Below are positions 23,428 through 34,426 of a stretch of DNA of 64,000 nucleotides, piece by piece; the stretch's first letter is position 1, and every line of letters starts with the position of its first letter. The translations under genes and the position numbers were made by a program. This stretch comes from Membranipora membranacea. Taxonomy: Eukaryota; Bryozoa; Gymnolaemata; Cheilostomatida; Membraniporidae. Location of the stretch: contig OU612066.1 in the NCBI GenBank assembly GCA_914767715.1, forward strand, positions 34,816,283 to 34,880,282, in the 5' to 3' direction. A model generated the notes under the pieces. That model saw only the letters and a program-made list of their open reading frames with translations, did not search any database and had not been told where the DNA came from.

Positions 23428-26219
23428 TCAGGAAAAGTCGATGAGAGGCATATCAGCTGGAGCCACCGGCACTGCAGGCTCGTAGTTTTGACTTATTACT
23501 TGATGAGGGTTTGTAGACAGGCCACCAAACACAGTGTGCCTCACTGTGGGAGCTGGATTAGGCACTGCAGGCGCTTCCTGAGAGAACAAAGCTGGAGAGG
23601 TGTGATGCTTTTTTCTATCTTCGATTCTCTTTATTTCTTGTTTAAGCCGGCGTCGTTCTATATCTAGTCTATTTACACTGTAAAGCAGGAGCGAAATGAC
23701 ATCATTAGTCATTCATTCGTTGGCTTCATTCATATTTTTGTATTAGAGATTAAAAAAGGGTAAATTCTGCTTTTATAACTGGTATTTACATATCACACTG
23801 AATCCAATAATGAAATTAGCAAACTAGCAAAACTCAATTTAGTAACATGGCTCTGTGAGAAGAATAGAGATTCAAATCGCAGCGATACCTTATGATCTTA
23901 TTAAAGTACCTGTGACTAAGGCAGCAACAATATCTCGTTTATGTTTAGTTCACAACAGAGCTTAATTATCAGGTTACAGACGCTTACCTAGTAAATTTGA
24001 GAGCAGAGACCCATCTATCTAGTTCTGTAGGCGTTTTACAGTAGAATGTGAAGACATTATCGTACGGATGTCCTCTACAAACTGTGGTTAAAAAAAGGGT
24101 TTTAGATCACTCTTACTAACATAATGCAAAATTTTAGAGTGGAAATGATATACTAATGATAAAAAACACATATATGTCATTATGTTGAAAGGCCCGGATC
24201 AGCTTAGCCCAAAGCTTACCTATCTCAAATTTGTTAGATCCAGCAGAGCCCTGCCTTATGGTTGAATCAGTGAGTACTATCAACTCTGAAGGCTGAAAGA
24301 AAAATGGAAAACATGAAGGTACAAATTAAACTCTCAACAGTACTCGAATTGAACTGCATGAGAAAAGAAAAGGCCTATACAATGTGATATCGCAGTTATA
24401 TACTCATAATTGTTGTTGTTGTTGACGCTACTGCTGTCTCAATGAGAAGACTTTTTGAAACGATGTCTTCAATGTACCACTACCTAGTGTACAATTAGTA
24501 TAATAATATTGAGCCATGGCACTAAATCCCTGCTGTAATATAAGCTGTAACGGCAGGAATGCATCCTGCAGGAGGCTTTATGCAAAGCTTCCAATTTCTT
24601 AGCTACAAAGCTATGTTCGTTATAATAATTTCTTTGTAAGCACTGTAACCCAAAATAAAGGGACAGCACTCTAGAAAGTGAGTCAGATCAGATAGAAATA
24701 GATGCATCTTTGCATTCATAGACATTATGTGTTGTAACCATTGAATTCCATATCTGGAATAGCATCATTAGCTTTCTTTTGCAAAACAAAGGGCTTGCAA
24801 AAATAGCCAGTCCCTAGTAGCAACCTAGAAATGCCCTAATCATTGACACTGTATGGGGTATAATTACTGTTTGCAATTTTGTAAACAAGACAATTTCTCA
24901 GGCTAATTATTCATGCTACTAGGGACAGCCAATCAGATAACAGTCAGATGGGTCCCTGTGTTTAGTGTCCTAACCGTATAACGCTATGATACTATTTCCA
25001 TTCTAAGAGAAGAATCTAATTCAGTGGTTGTAACCTTACATACAGAGATACTACATACACATACACCATATATTTGCTGGCGAGAAATCATAGGAGCCAA
25101 ATAGGTAATTATCAATGGTGTGACATAGATGAATTTTTGTGTTGCAATTACTTTTCATACATTTCCTTTATGTTATCACGACTTTATCTGATACATTATT
25201 TGATGTTAAGCATATTAATGTTTACTATGTTTGCGTTATTTTCTGAAAGTTTTACATCTCAACGGAATAAACCCCAATGTGTTAGTAAACTCCAAACTTC
25301 TTTGATATCTCGGCCGCTACATAAGCTAAACTGGTACACATGTCACATAGTTAATGAGACATACCTCCATATCTACAATGACATGGTTAGCTGACATTTT
25401 ATACAGCAGAAGTAGACTGCTCTTTAACTTGACTCTCCTCTCCTTAGCACCTGGAGAGAGAAGTGTACATTTTATCGGTCAAAACTTAAATTACAAATAA
25501 ACCCATCATTTCAAGATTTCATTATTCTGCCTCAGGCACGGCTCCTATCAGAGAATGCAGGTAATATTTATATTTTACTACTTTTGATCAAAAAGTGACC
25601 AACACATTACAAGAGTATTGACTTATAGTATATAAAAGAACTTGAAAGATCATTTGATCGGTGGAACGTGCCATAAATCTTATCAGATTTATATGAGTTT
25701 TCTAGACTCATTTCCAGAGAGACACTTGATTTTCTAAGCTTGCACACATAATACAATTGAAATTTCTTATCTTTATTGGAGTTGTGTGCTCTTTGAACAT
25801 GAGCGGAAAACTCACAATTTCTGGGACTTGAGCGCTTTTAATGAATACAACAGGTTATGATAAACACTGAATTGATAGTGCTTGAATGCAGGGGAATATG
25901 AAAGGATGCTATACAAGAGGAAAGCAGAAAGGAATTTTAATGTCCAGGTAATGCTGGCTATAGATGACATCAAGCTCAAAATCCTTGGTGTGCAAACTTA
26001 AGATACTGGAAAAATTACAGTTGACAGTTACGATAATAAGTAATATGAATTAGCTATAACCAGACCTGTAAATGCAAGCCTTTGCACCAGATATGTCAGT
26101 GTTGGGAATAAGTTTCCTTCAAACTTACCATCTTTGAAATCAAAGTAAGTGAGATTCCCTTCTAGTTCCACATGAACAGACTTGATATACTGTCTCAGTT
26201 CCTTGTCATTAAATCGCAT
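23428..26219 (-). CDS. PH-domain protein with C-terminal coiled coil, subfamily unknown
   Basis: Five exons in transcription order: 26219-26129, 25450-25365, 24292-24220, 24081-23988, 23677-23428. They join in phase to 197 residues. Residues about 15-115 fit a pleckstrin homology fold: strands around VELEGNLTYFDF and VKLKSSLLLLYKM, a strand ELIVLTDSTI, then VFTFYCKTPTELDRWVSAL, whose tryptophan sits in the conserved C-terminal helix. A basic and acidic helix (LDIERRRLKQEIKRIEDRKK) follows and could form a coiled coil. The tail is rich in Pro and Ala and ends PADMPLIDFS; LIDF resembles a clathrin- or adaptor-binding short motif, but this is only suggestive. PH domains bind phosphoinositides or proteins, so a membrane-trafficking adaptor is a reasonable guess. 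I do not recognise the family. The start ATG is the first in the exon. Confidence 0.82.
24806..24930. repeat. Small inverted-repeat element (MITE-like)
   Basis: CAGTCCCTAGTAGCA (within 24806-24822) recurs inverted as TGCTACTAGGGACAG (within 24914-24930), with one internal difference. This gives a 125-base element with about 17-base inverted ends in intron 2 of the PH-domain gene. No transposase is present. Confidence 0.55.
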
Positions 26220-26747
26220 GATTTTGCTTCTGCACTGAAGTTACAATCCTATCATCTGGCTTCTGCTGGTGACCTAACAAGGGAGTGAATCTAACATAAA
26301 ACATGAACTACATACTGAAAATAATTATCTCAAATTGTTAAACTTAAAATTCATAGCCTGTTGTCCTAGCACAGACTTTTGGCCCTTTGAGGTATCAACA
26401 TGTCCCGACCACAGCCAACAGATTGTGGACACTGGAAGGTCCCTGGGAGTATATCTAACCTATTATATGATTCCCGAAGTCTTTCTATATCTAGGTCCAA
26501 TTTTCAAATCCATCATGTGAAGAATATTGACCTGCAAGAGACGAGCTGACTTTATTTGTTAAAAAACTTTTTATTCGGGAATCCGTCCTCTAGGATGACG
26601 TAAGGGCAGAGCTAACATCACATGACTATATTAACGAGCTGAACATTGAGTGTTTTCTGTTGTTTTCTGCTCATGAAATAACTGTATAGAGTGTCTTGTA
26701 ACTTTACTCCTTGCTTATTGGAGGACATTTCTAACAAATAGACAGTT
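26220..26747. other. Intergenic 5' of the PH-domain gene
   Basis: Nothing recognisable beyond AT-rich sequence. The promoter of the minus-strand PH-domain gene should lie here. Confidence 0.4.
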
Positions 26748-27241
26748 TTCTGAGCTCTTATTTATGCCTCAATTCGGAGTTGTCCTCTCTCAAGTTTGGT
26801 ACTTTTAACCCATGCCGCATAGGAAAAACCTGCTGAAAGAGGGTTATCTTGGAAACCGCTTATGTTAGGATAAAAATGATTTTTGAGTCAGAGTCTGTAC
26901 CATTGAAAACCCTGTGAGACAGGGTTTCCAAATCATTGGAGGCTTGAATGTTGATAAATCTTAATTTTAGTGACGAAACTCGTGAAAAATTCTGCCAAAT
27001 GGTCCGCAAAACAGGCAGAAAATGCTATAATTGACTATCCAAATACTAAAATTATTTCCCAAACTATGTCCATATGAGTTTTCAATGTTGCAGATTCTGA
27101 ACCAAAAATGATTTTTATCCTATTACAAGCGATTTTCAAGATAACCCTCTTTTCAGTACGTTTTTCCTATGCGGCATGGGTAAAAAGTACCAAACTGGAG
27201 AGATGACAACTCCAAATTGAGGCCTAAATCAGAGCTCAGAA
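26748..27241. mobile_element. Fold-back (long terminal inverted repeat) element
   Basis: About 150 bases at the left (26748-26900) are repeated inverted at the right (27093-27241) with roughly 85-90% identity by eye. Shared blocks include TTCTGAGCTCT at the tips, CCCATGCCGCATAGGAAAAA, and AGGATAAAAAT further in. The spacer is about 190 bases and has no coding potential. No clear target duplication is seen. This is a non-autonomous element; the superfamily cannot be assigned. Confidence 0.85.
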
Positions 27242-28080
27242 GCTCTATTAAGTCAGCACTTCTGTTTCAGGTCATTATTTATCACAGGATGGTTATAGAG
27301 ATTCAGAACTTGGACCTATGGATGGAAAAAGACATGGAGAATCCATATACTAGGTTAGATATACTCCCAGGAAGCCCCCAATTCCCACAATCTTCCCTAA
27401 TGTTTATGAAGTCAGCACAGTCCCAAACACCATTATTGGCTAGCTGTGGACCAATGAAGAGGAGTTCATTGAGTGGACCCAACCTTGTGCAACAGTAAGC
27501 AAGCCTATATAACTCCAAATGATTCAAAAGAAGTTGAGCTAACAAGTTTGTACCCAACTACATTCTCTATCCCAAGGGGTTGATGTTTTCAATACTCCAA
27601 ACAATACAGGTCACATGGTACTTTTAACGGCAACCTAATACAGAGGTTGATATTAAATATTAACCACTGAATTAACTGTCTCCTACAGGAGTTACCAGCC
27701 CCCTAACCAGGTGGGATGGTTAGTATACAAGAAAGTCAGCAGACGATAGGGGCAGTCCTTCAATCAAGGTCATATTAAATAATTCAAAACCACGTTACAT
27801 ATTTCATCCTCTAAATAACCCTCAACCACTTATTAATAACTTTTAGAAATACAGCAATGTGATTTTGAGGTGGTAGGCTAGGTCTAGGCACACCTACAGG
27901 TAGGGGCGAGAGAAAGGTCTTCTTGAAACCTCCCCTTGTCGTTATTGCAAAAACGTTATACACTAGGTTACTGGGAGGGCCCAAAATAAGAAGCTAGAAT
28001 CTGATGTTGCAAGATGTGGTAAGACTGTTTCCTAAGGCAGTCCAACTTTTTGGGCAGTCTTAGGTGGCGGAAGGTGTAAT
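27242..28080. other. Intergenic, no feature supported
   Basis: No exon, repeat or RNA gene is recognised in this stretch. Confidence 0.4.
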
Positions 28081-28889
28081 AATATTAAAACCATTCGACA
28101 CAATCCCATCCTACACATGGGCCCCTTGGACTTGCATGTCTTTACTTTGCCAATGTCCACTATCAACCACCCAAAAAACACCAAACAGGGTAAGACACAC
28201 AAACATTTTTTTTTACAAGCTACCTTAAAATCTCTCACATAACTCACTTCTCCTTCCTCTTTCATTTGCTTCAGGTTTGAAGGTTCTAGCACAAACAGAG
28301 CTGACTTTATGGACCAGAGAAAACAGATGCCTCCACAAAATTCAGGTGAATTCACTGTGAATTTTGTGGATGCATCTTTTTTCTAATATCAAAACCATTC
28401 GACACAATCCCATCCTACACATGGGCCCCTTGGACTTGCATGTCTTTACTTTGCCAATGTCCACTATCAACCACCCAAAAAACACCAAACAGGGTAAGAC
28501 ACACAAAAAAATTTTTTTACAAGCTACCTTAAAATCTCTCACATAACTCACTCCTCCTTCCTCTTTCATTTGCTTCAGGTTTGAAGGTTCTAGCACAAAC
28601 AGAGATGACTTTATGGACCAGAGAAAACAGATGCCTCCACAAAATTCAGGTGAATTCACTGTGAATTTTGTGGATGCATCTTTTTTCTCTGGTCCATAAA
28701 GTCAGCTCTGTTTGTGCTAGAACTTTCAAACCTGAAGCAAATGAAAGAGGAGGGAGGAGTGAGTTAGTGTGAGAGATTTCAAGGTAGGTTATAAAAAAAA
28801 TTTTGTGTCTTACCCTGTATGGTGTTCTTTTGGGTGGTTGATAGTGAACATTGGCAAAGTTAAAGACATGTAAGTTCCAGGGGCCCATG
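28081..28889. mobile_element. Tandem plus inverted repeat: palindrome with about 234-base arms and an extra direct copy
   Basis: A unit of about 304 bases at 28081-28384 is repeated directly at 28385-28687, nearly identical. The second unit then continues into its own inverse. The palindrome is centred on GAATTC at 28652-28657, with arms 28421-28654 and 28655-28889, broken only by scattered single changes. Open frames in both orientations (for example 28032-28355 and 28342-28659 on the minus strand) are copies of each other and have no recognised homology. The structure fits a fold-back DNA transposon that has partly duplicated in tandem. Confidence 0.85.
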
Positions 28890-29836
28890 ATCATACACCA
28901 CTCAATATTTGGCAGGTGCCTAATTGAATCTGCAGTGACATTGCATTGATGAACTTTTCCTGTTTCATGACAAGCCTCTGTCTTGTCCTAACAGGTTTAC
29001 TACACCATGCCAATAAATAATATATCTATATTCACGTGTATGTCAACTCCATTATGTTGATTATACAAATTGCAGTTGGCCCTTGACCCCATTTCTAAGG
29101 AGGGGTTGGCAAATCTATTTGGCAAATATATAATCATTTATGAGACTCACTACTGGAGAGGAAGAAGATATAACTCACTTAATCTCATTTTATTTTCAAC
29201 TCACATAAGACCCCAGTGAAATGCAAGCCTGTATATTTTGCCAATGGATGATACTGCAAAATTTGGCAAAATACAGTCATGCAAGGTAGCCTGGGCAGCC
29301 TACATGCAAGGTTGATATGGGCTGAGTTACCTGCAAATGGATGGATGAAAAATAATGAAATTCTAGAAACTAAGCCTCTTTTCTAGATATATTGTAGTTT
29401 CTAGTTAAAGATTGCAGTAAGTAACCCCCATGGTAACCCCTCACAATCATTAAACATACACTCAGGCTGAATATTTTAACCGCACAAACATATTTCTTTA
29501 TGAAATTTCCTGTATATAGACTGATGAAAAATTTATTAGGATAACGAAATCTATTCAGAATCCCGAGTTGTGAAGAGTAATAAAACAGGTTACATCCCAA
29601 AATTGAAACAAAAAATTTAATGAACCGAAGTATTACACACAGTTCAAATATTTCGTTAATAAAACTCCACTTAATCTCTATTGTGTTAACACCACAACGC
29701 AGGAAAGCTATGCTGAAGTGTTCCACACCAGCTAGTTCCATACATTGAAAAGATAGTATATCTAGCAACAGGTAATTAAATTATGAATATATTTTATCAC
29801 AACCCTATCTATCACATCAGGGCCAGGCTCATTGAT
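28890..29836. other. Intergenic, no gene supported
   Basis: A minus-strand open frame of 132 codons at 29370-29768 is the longest here. It is hydrophobic, AT-driven and without recognisable motifs or splice context, so it is not called as a gene. Confidence 0.4.
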
Positions 29837-29895
29837 TGATTGATAGGGTCATTCTTCTCCCTGATGATCTGGGAGAAGAATGACCCTATCAATCA
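29837..29895. repeat. Perfect 25-bp hairpin, 9-base loop
   Basis: TGATTGATAGGGTCATTCTT and the next five bases CTCCC (29837-29861) are exactly complementary to 29871-29895 across the loop TGATGATCT. The stem is perfect, longer than a usual precursor microRNA stem without bulges, and more typical of a short palindromic element. Confidence 0.85.
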
Positions 29896-30320
29896 TCAAA
29901 GTATCATAGTTAGATAGTTAGTAGTTGGTAAAAGAAAAATGAGTATCATGAAGGGGTTGGAGGATGTATATGCTTCTCTCTCTCTCTGGTCAATCAATGG
30001 GTGGTCGCACTCATTTTCACTCCAGTCCATGTAGCAGTACAATTTGGTTCTGGTGCCCTCTCCCTACCGAAATTGAAAGGACTGCAGCAAGATGAATCTG
30101 TCGACAAAGCTTGTCATCTATTCACTGCTTGTTGTGACCATCACAAGCAAACTTGCCACACAAGATAGCAGTACCCCAAAGCCAGACAAACTACAATACA
30201 ATAACTGGCTTACACATCATGATCATGAGGCCCCAACCAAAAATACAGGGTTTGAACTAATCTCTCTGGACGCAAACGAAAACCTGGAAAATTAAAAGAC
30301 AACCAACACACTGTCTTCTT

Positions 30321-30867
30321 ATGATCGCCATCCTCCTACTACTATCAGGAGATGTCGAACTACACCCAGGACCAACCAAATACACTGTGGTAACTGTAAT
30401 AACAAGTGAAGACTGATGCTGTCGCATGTGATACCTGTGACATCTGGTACCACCGCAGATGTCTGGGCATGAGAAAGGATATTTTCCTAAGCCTTGGTAA
30501 CTCGTCATGGCACTGCCTGAACTGTGCCTTACCAAACGTAACAGCCTTCTTAGACTCATCCTTGGACTGCCATCAGACAAGATTCAATTCACTAAACAAC
30601 TTGACATCAGCAGAGAGTGAGCAAGTCGATCTTGTGAATTTCCAACCGAACCCAAGATGCTGCTCTTCTCCGAAGAGAGACCAGTCTGAAAATAAACAGA
30701 AGAGACACTACAGACGACCGGTGACCTTTCACATAGCCAATTTTCAAAGTATCAATAATAAGAAGGCAGATTTACTGAACTTCATTGATGCGGAGAAGCC
30801 TGATATAATTGCTGGCTGTGAAACTTGGTTAAATAGCTCTATCTCCTCCTCTATCGATCTGACAGAA
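30321..30867 (+). pseudogene. LINE N-terminal part: 2A-like motif, PHD finger, start of endonuclease
   Basis: ATG at 30321 opens a hydrophobic leader of four Leu followed by SGDVELHPGP. Canonical 2A has D-V/I-E-X-N-P-G-P; here the Asn is His, which should weaken or abolish ribosome skipping. After a frame change, CGNC (30386-30397) and, one more frame change on, CDTCDIWYHRRC and WHCLNC complete a PHD-like C4HC3 finger. From about 30718 the frame reads VTFHIANFQSINNKKADLL and later AGCETWL, the start of an APE endonuclease with its catalytic E in the ETWL motif. The frame closes at 30867 before the rest of the nuclease. Confidence 0.8.
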
Positions 30868-31096
30868 TAGGTAGTGGCCATGGTGGGGCCCTGATTGCAA
30901 TAAAGACAGAGTTCACCTGTGTACAGCTGGAGACTAGCAAAGACCTTGAAGCAGTATTCATCAAAGTAAACACTCAGAAGGGTAAACCAGCTTTAATTGT
31001 AGGCTCAGTTTACCACCCAACAAACAGAGATATCAACTACACAACATCACTATGTACTACTATTGAAAAGATACAGAGGAGACGAAAGAAGGCAGT

Positions 31097-33442
31097 GTAT
31101 GGATAGGAGGAGATTTCAACCTCCCCGATATACGCTGGCGGACCGGGACAATCACAGGCCATCAATATCCAACAGAACTAAATCAAAGGTATCTCGATAT
31201 GATGCACACCTGCGGACTGTCTCAGATGGTTGATTCACCTACCAGAGAGCAAAATATCCTTGACCTCTTTTTCACCACCAGACCAGCATTGATGATTAAA
31301 TGCCACATCGAGCCCGGTTTCAGTCATCATCATAGAGTCATGACTGAAAACCGTCTTATAGCTCAACGCCGAAAGCCTCTTCCTAGGAAAATATACTTAT
31401 GGAAGAGAGCTGATTACGCTAAGCTCAAAAAAGAAACAGAAGAACTAGAGCACAAGATGATAAGAAAGTTTCCAGAAGATACTAATATCAATAGCATCTG
31501 GAACTACTTCCTTAGAGAAATCAAAGCCATTCAGGACAGATGTGTACCTAGCAAAACAGCATCGGTAAAACACCACCACCCATGGATCACTACATGTATT
31601 GAGACCTTCCGAAGAGCTCGCCAAACCAATAAACCATCAGATTGGGAAACCTACAAGGCTGTAAAACAGAAAACAAGGCTGTTAGCCAAGCAAACATATA
31701 ATCAGTTCCTGGATGAACTGATGACCGACGAAAGTGGTGACCACCCGCAGATCTTTAATAAGAGGTTCTGGTCCTATATTAAAAGCAGACTATCAGAGAA
31801 TGTTGGTATCGGTACTTTCAAGGATCGCGTTGGGAATGATGTGACCGATGGCAAAGAGAAAGCTTCCCTGCTAAATGCCCAGTTTACATCAGTATTCGCT
31901 AGGAAGAACACCACACCAGTACAAGAAACGCCGCAACATCCAATGATGACTCAATTCACCATCACCATAGAGGGAGTAAGGAAACTACTCAGTAACCTGA
32001 AATTGAACAAAGCCCCTGGTCCTGATGGTCTGACACCTTAACTCTTGCAATCGGTAGCATCTGAGATTGCACCAACTCTGAAACTCATCTATGACAGGGG
32101 TCAGGTACCTGATGACTGGCGCCATGCCAATGTGAGTCCAATATTTAAGAAAGGAGATAGAGAAAAGGCGGAAAACTATCGACCAGTTTCCTTAACCTCA
32201 ATAGTCTGCAAAGTGATGGAACATATCATCTCAAGTCAAGTAAACCGACATCTCGAGAGGTATGGCATATTATGCAGTGAACAACACGGTTTTAGACAGA
32301 GGCGTTCTAGTGAGACTCAACTAGTCTCAACAATTACCGACTTTGTCAGCACTATTGAAGACAGGGGCCAATGTGATGTGATACTCTTAGACTTTTCTAA
32401 AGCCTTTGACAAGGTACCTCATCACCTTCTCCTAGCCAAGCTACAAAGATATGGTATCAGTCCTCAGGTACATAGATGGATTACATCGTTCCTCTCAAAC
32501 CGTACCCAGGAAGTCGTGGTCGATGGTGTGAGCTCCGGTAGAAGTGAAGTGTCCTCAGGTGTTCCACAGGGGAGTGTACTTGGGCCACTATTGTTCCTAC
32601 TCTACATCAATGACCTGCCCAAGTGCACAAACCATTCCAACATACGCCTATTTGCAGACGACTGTATACTATACAGGGAGATCAAATCTGATGACGACCA
32701 TGACAAACTACAAGCTGATCTTGACAACCTTCTGAAGTGGGAGAAAGACGGGGAGATGCAGTTTCATCCTGAAAAATGCATCCAACTTTCTGTCACACTA
32801 AAGAAAAAACCTACTGACACCTCCTATTATATGAGAGAACACAAACTAGAGAGAGTGAGCTCTGCAAAGTACTTGGGAGTGACTATTTCATCCAACCTCT
32901 CTTGGTCTCCCCATATTAGTGCTGTAACATCAAGAGCATTCAGTAAACTCGCCTTTCTTCAGAGGAATATCAGCCACTGTCCTCGAAAAACTAAAACTCT
33001 GGCATACCAAGCACTTGTCCGTCCCAAACTCGAATATGCTGTGAGTGTGTGGGACCCCTACACCAAGAAAGATGTCACACGTCTAGAGGCTGTCCAACGG
33101 ACAGCTGCTCGATTTGTCACCAGCAACTTCGGTCGCAAAAGCAGTGTTTCCAACATGTTGGATGAGCTAGAATGGCCGCCATTACAGCAAAGGCGGAAAG
33201 AACTGAAATTGACACTATTCCACAAAGCCTACCACACTCAGGTGGACATCCCTATTCCTCTCACTGCTCATCCTAGAGGAGAAGACCACTGCTACCTAGT
33301 ACCTGGTTCTAGGACCAATTATCATCTACACTCTTTCTTTCCTTCTACTGTCCGGATGTGGAACAGCTTGCCAGGCACGACTGTACAGACTGATGATACT
33401 GACCAGTTCAAGGGTATCGTGAAATGTAATCAGCTAGTATGA
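31097..33442 (+). pseudogene. LINE ORF2: endonuclease C-terminal part and reverse transcriptase, one in-frame stop
   Basis: One frame runs from about 31097 to 33442, interrupted only by TAA at 32039-32041. It begins WIGGDFNLPDIRW, with the endonuclease GDFN motif. In the final endonuclease motif the usual S-D-H appears as S-H-H, so a catalytic Asp is lost. The polymerase follows: NKAPGPDGLTP, YRPVSLTSI, GFRQRRSSETQL, LLDFSKAFDKVPH, SSGVPQGSVLGPLLF and the catalytic FADD near 32653. The C-terminal region includes SAKYLGVTIS, LVRPKLEYAVSVWDP and LHSFFPSTVRMWNSLP. Apart from the stop the polymerase looks intact, so this insertion is fairly young. Confidence 0.9.
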
Positions 33443-33680
33443 GATGACCTATCAGAAGTCCGTCAATACAGCCTGCAGAAGGAACTGTCCGGACTCACAC
33501 AGAAAAGTAAAAAAAAAAGTAAGTATAGGTTGTAATGATTTTATATTTTTGTACAGTGTTACCATCTTAAATGGTAATGTAAACCTAGTTTTTAAAATGT
33601 GGGAGTTAGCCACATGGGCTTGCAAGCCTGTAATGCAGGTAGTGTATTTGAGCGTGTGAGTATGCATGTCGGTTGTCACA

Positions 33681-34426
33681 TATGTGGTTGATACTGGACC
33701 TAGGCAAAGGAGGTATTGATGACAGGCTTGTCTGGGTCGGCTGAAATTTGTTGCAAAGTTTTGGGATGATGTTACTGTTATGCCCTACTAAAGAGCTTAA
33801 CCACAAAATGACTGCTATTGAGGGACATGGGCCCACTGTCGTCCCGCGGTCATTCACGTGAACTCAATGAATATGCACAACCTGCCTGTGGGAACATCAG
33901 GCCAAGATATGCTGAAATTACTGCTGTAGGTGTATACGTTTGAGTTTTCACTTATGAGTCAAATATAAGAGGATTTTTCTGCCAGTGACCATTAGTTTGT
34001 CCCAACTTATCCCATCAGCAGGTTGACTTAGGAATTAAAAACAGCTGACGTTATCCCAAATCAGTCAATCATTGTACTTTCCTATTTTCTAAGCTTTGCA
34101 TGGGGCAATATCAAGAGATCACAATGTTGCGACATAAAAATGACTAGGCCTACAAACCAATGTTTGTGCAAACTGAAGACTGGCAAACAATTGAGCATCA
34201 ACCGTTTCCTGTGTCCTTACCTCATCCTCCTGAAAATGGATGTGTAAATGAACATTGTCAAGTAGGCTTAGGTTTTCCTTCATGTCTCAATTACCTAGAT
34301 GGAAAACAAATATGCTATCAAAAAATGAGACTACAAAGCAGTCCAAGCAAAAAGACTGATTTTGCATTAGGTTGTTAGAAAGGAAAACTCAGTATTTGGT
34401 GATCATTATCTAGTTAGGCAAGGTCA
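33681..34426. other. Intergenic, no feature supported
   Basis: No exon, transposon or RNA gene is recognised between the LINE and the hAT element. Confidence 0.4.

Larger units (their letters stand above)
30092..33680 (+). mobile_element. CR1-type non-LTR retrotransposon, nearly full length, inactivated
   Basis: In order the element shows an upstream open frame (30092-30298), a 2A-like motif (30345-30374), a PHD-type zinc finger, an APE-type endonuclease and a reverse transcriptase ending at 33442. About 240 bases of possible 3' untranslated sequence follow. This order of 2A, PHD, endonuclease and polymerase is known from CR1-clade elements of sea urchins and other invertebrates. Frameshifts near 30380, 30405, 30868 and 31095, and an in-frame TAA at 32039-32041, make it non-functional. 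The exact ends and target duplication are not visible to me. Confidence 0.9.

Noticed and set aside
28032-28659. Two nearly identical minus-strand open frames of about 105 codons
   Set aside because: They are the direct copies of the palindromic element; no homology, no codon signal, and they run through the inverted repeat.
29370-29768. 132-codon minus-strand open frame
   Set aside because: AT-driven hydrophobic sequence without motifs, splice context or recognisable homology.
30092-30298. Open frame with a signal-like hydrophobic start just upstream of the LINE 2A motif
   Set aside because: In a different frame from the rest of the LINE and short; probably LINE 5' sequence, not a host secreted protein.
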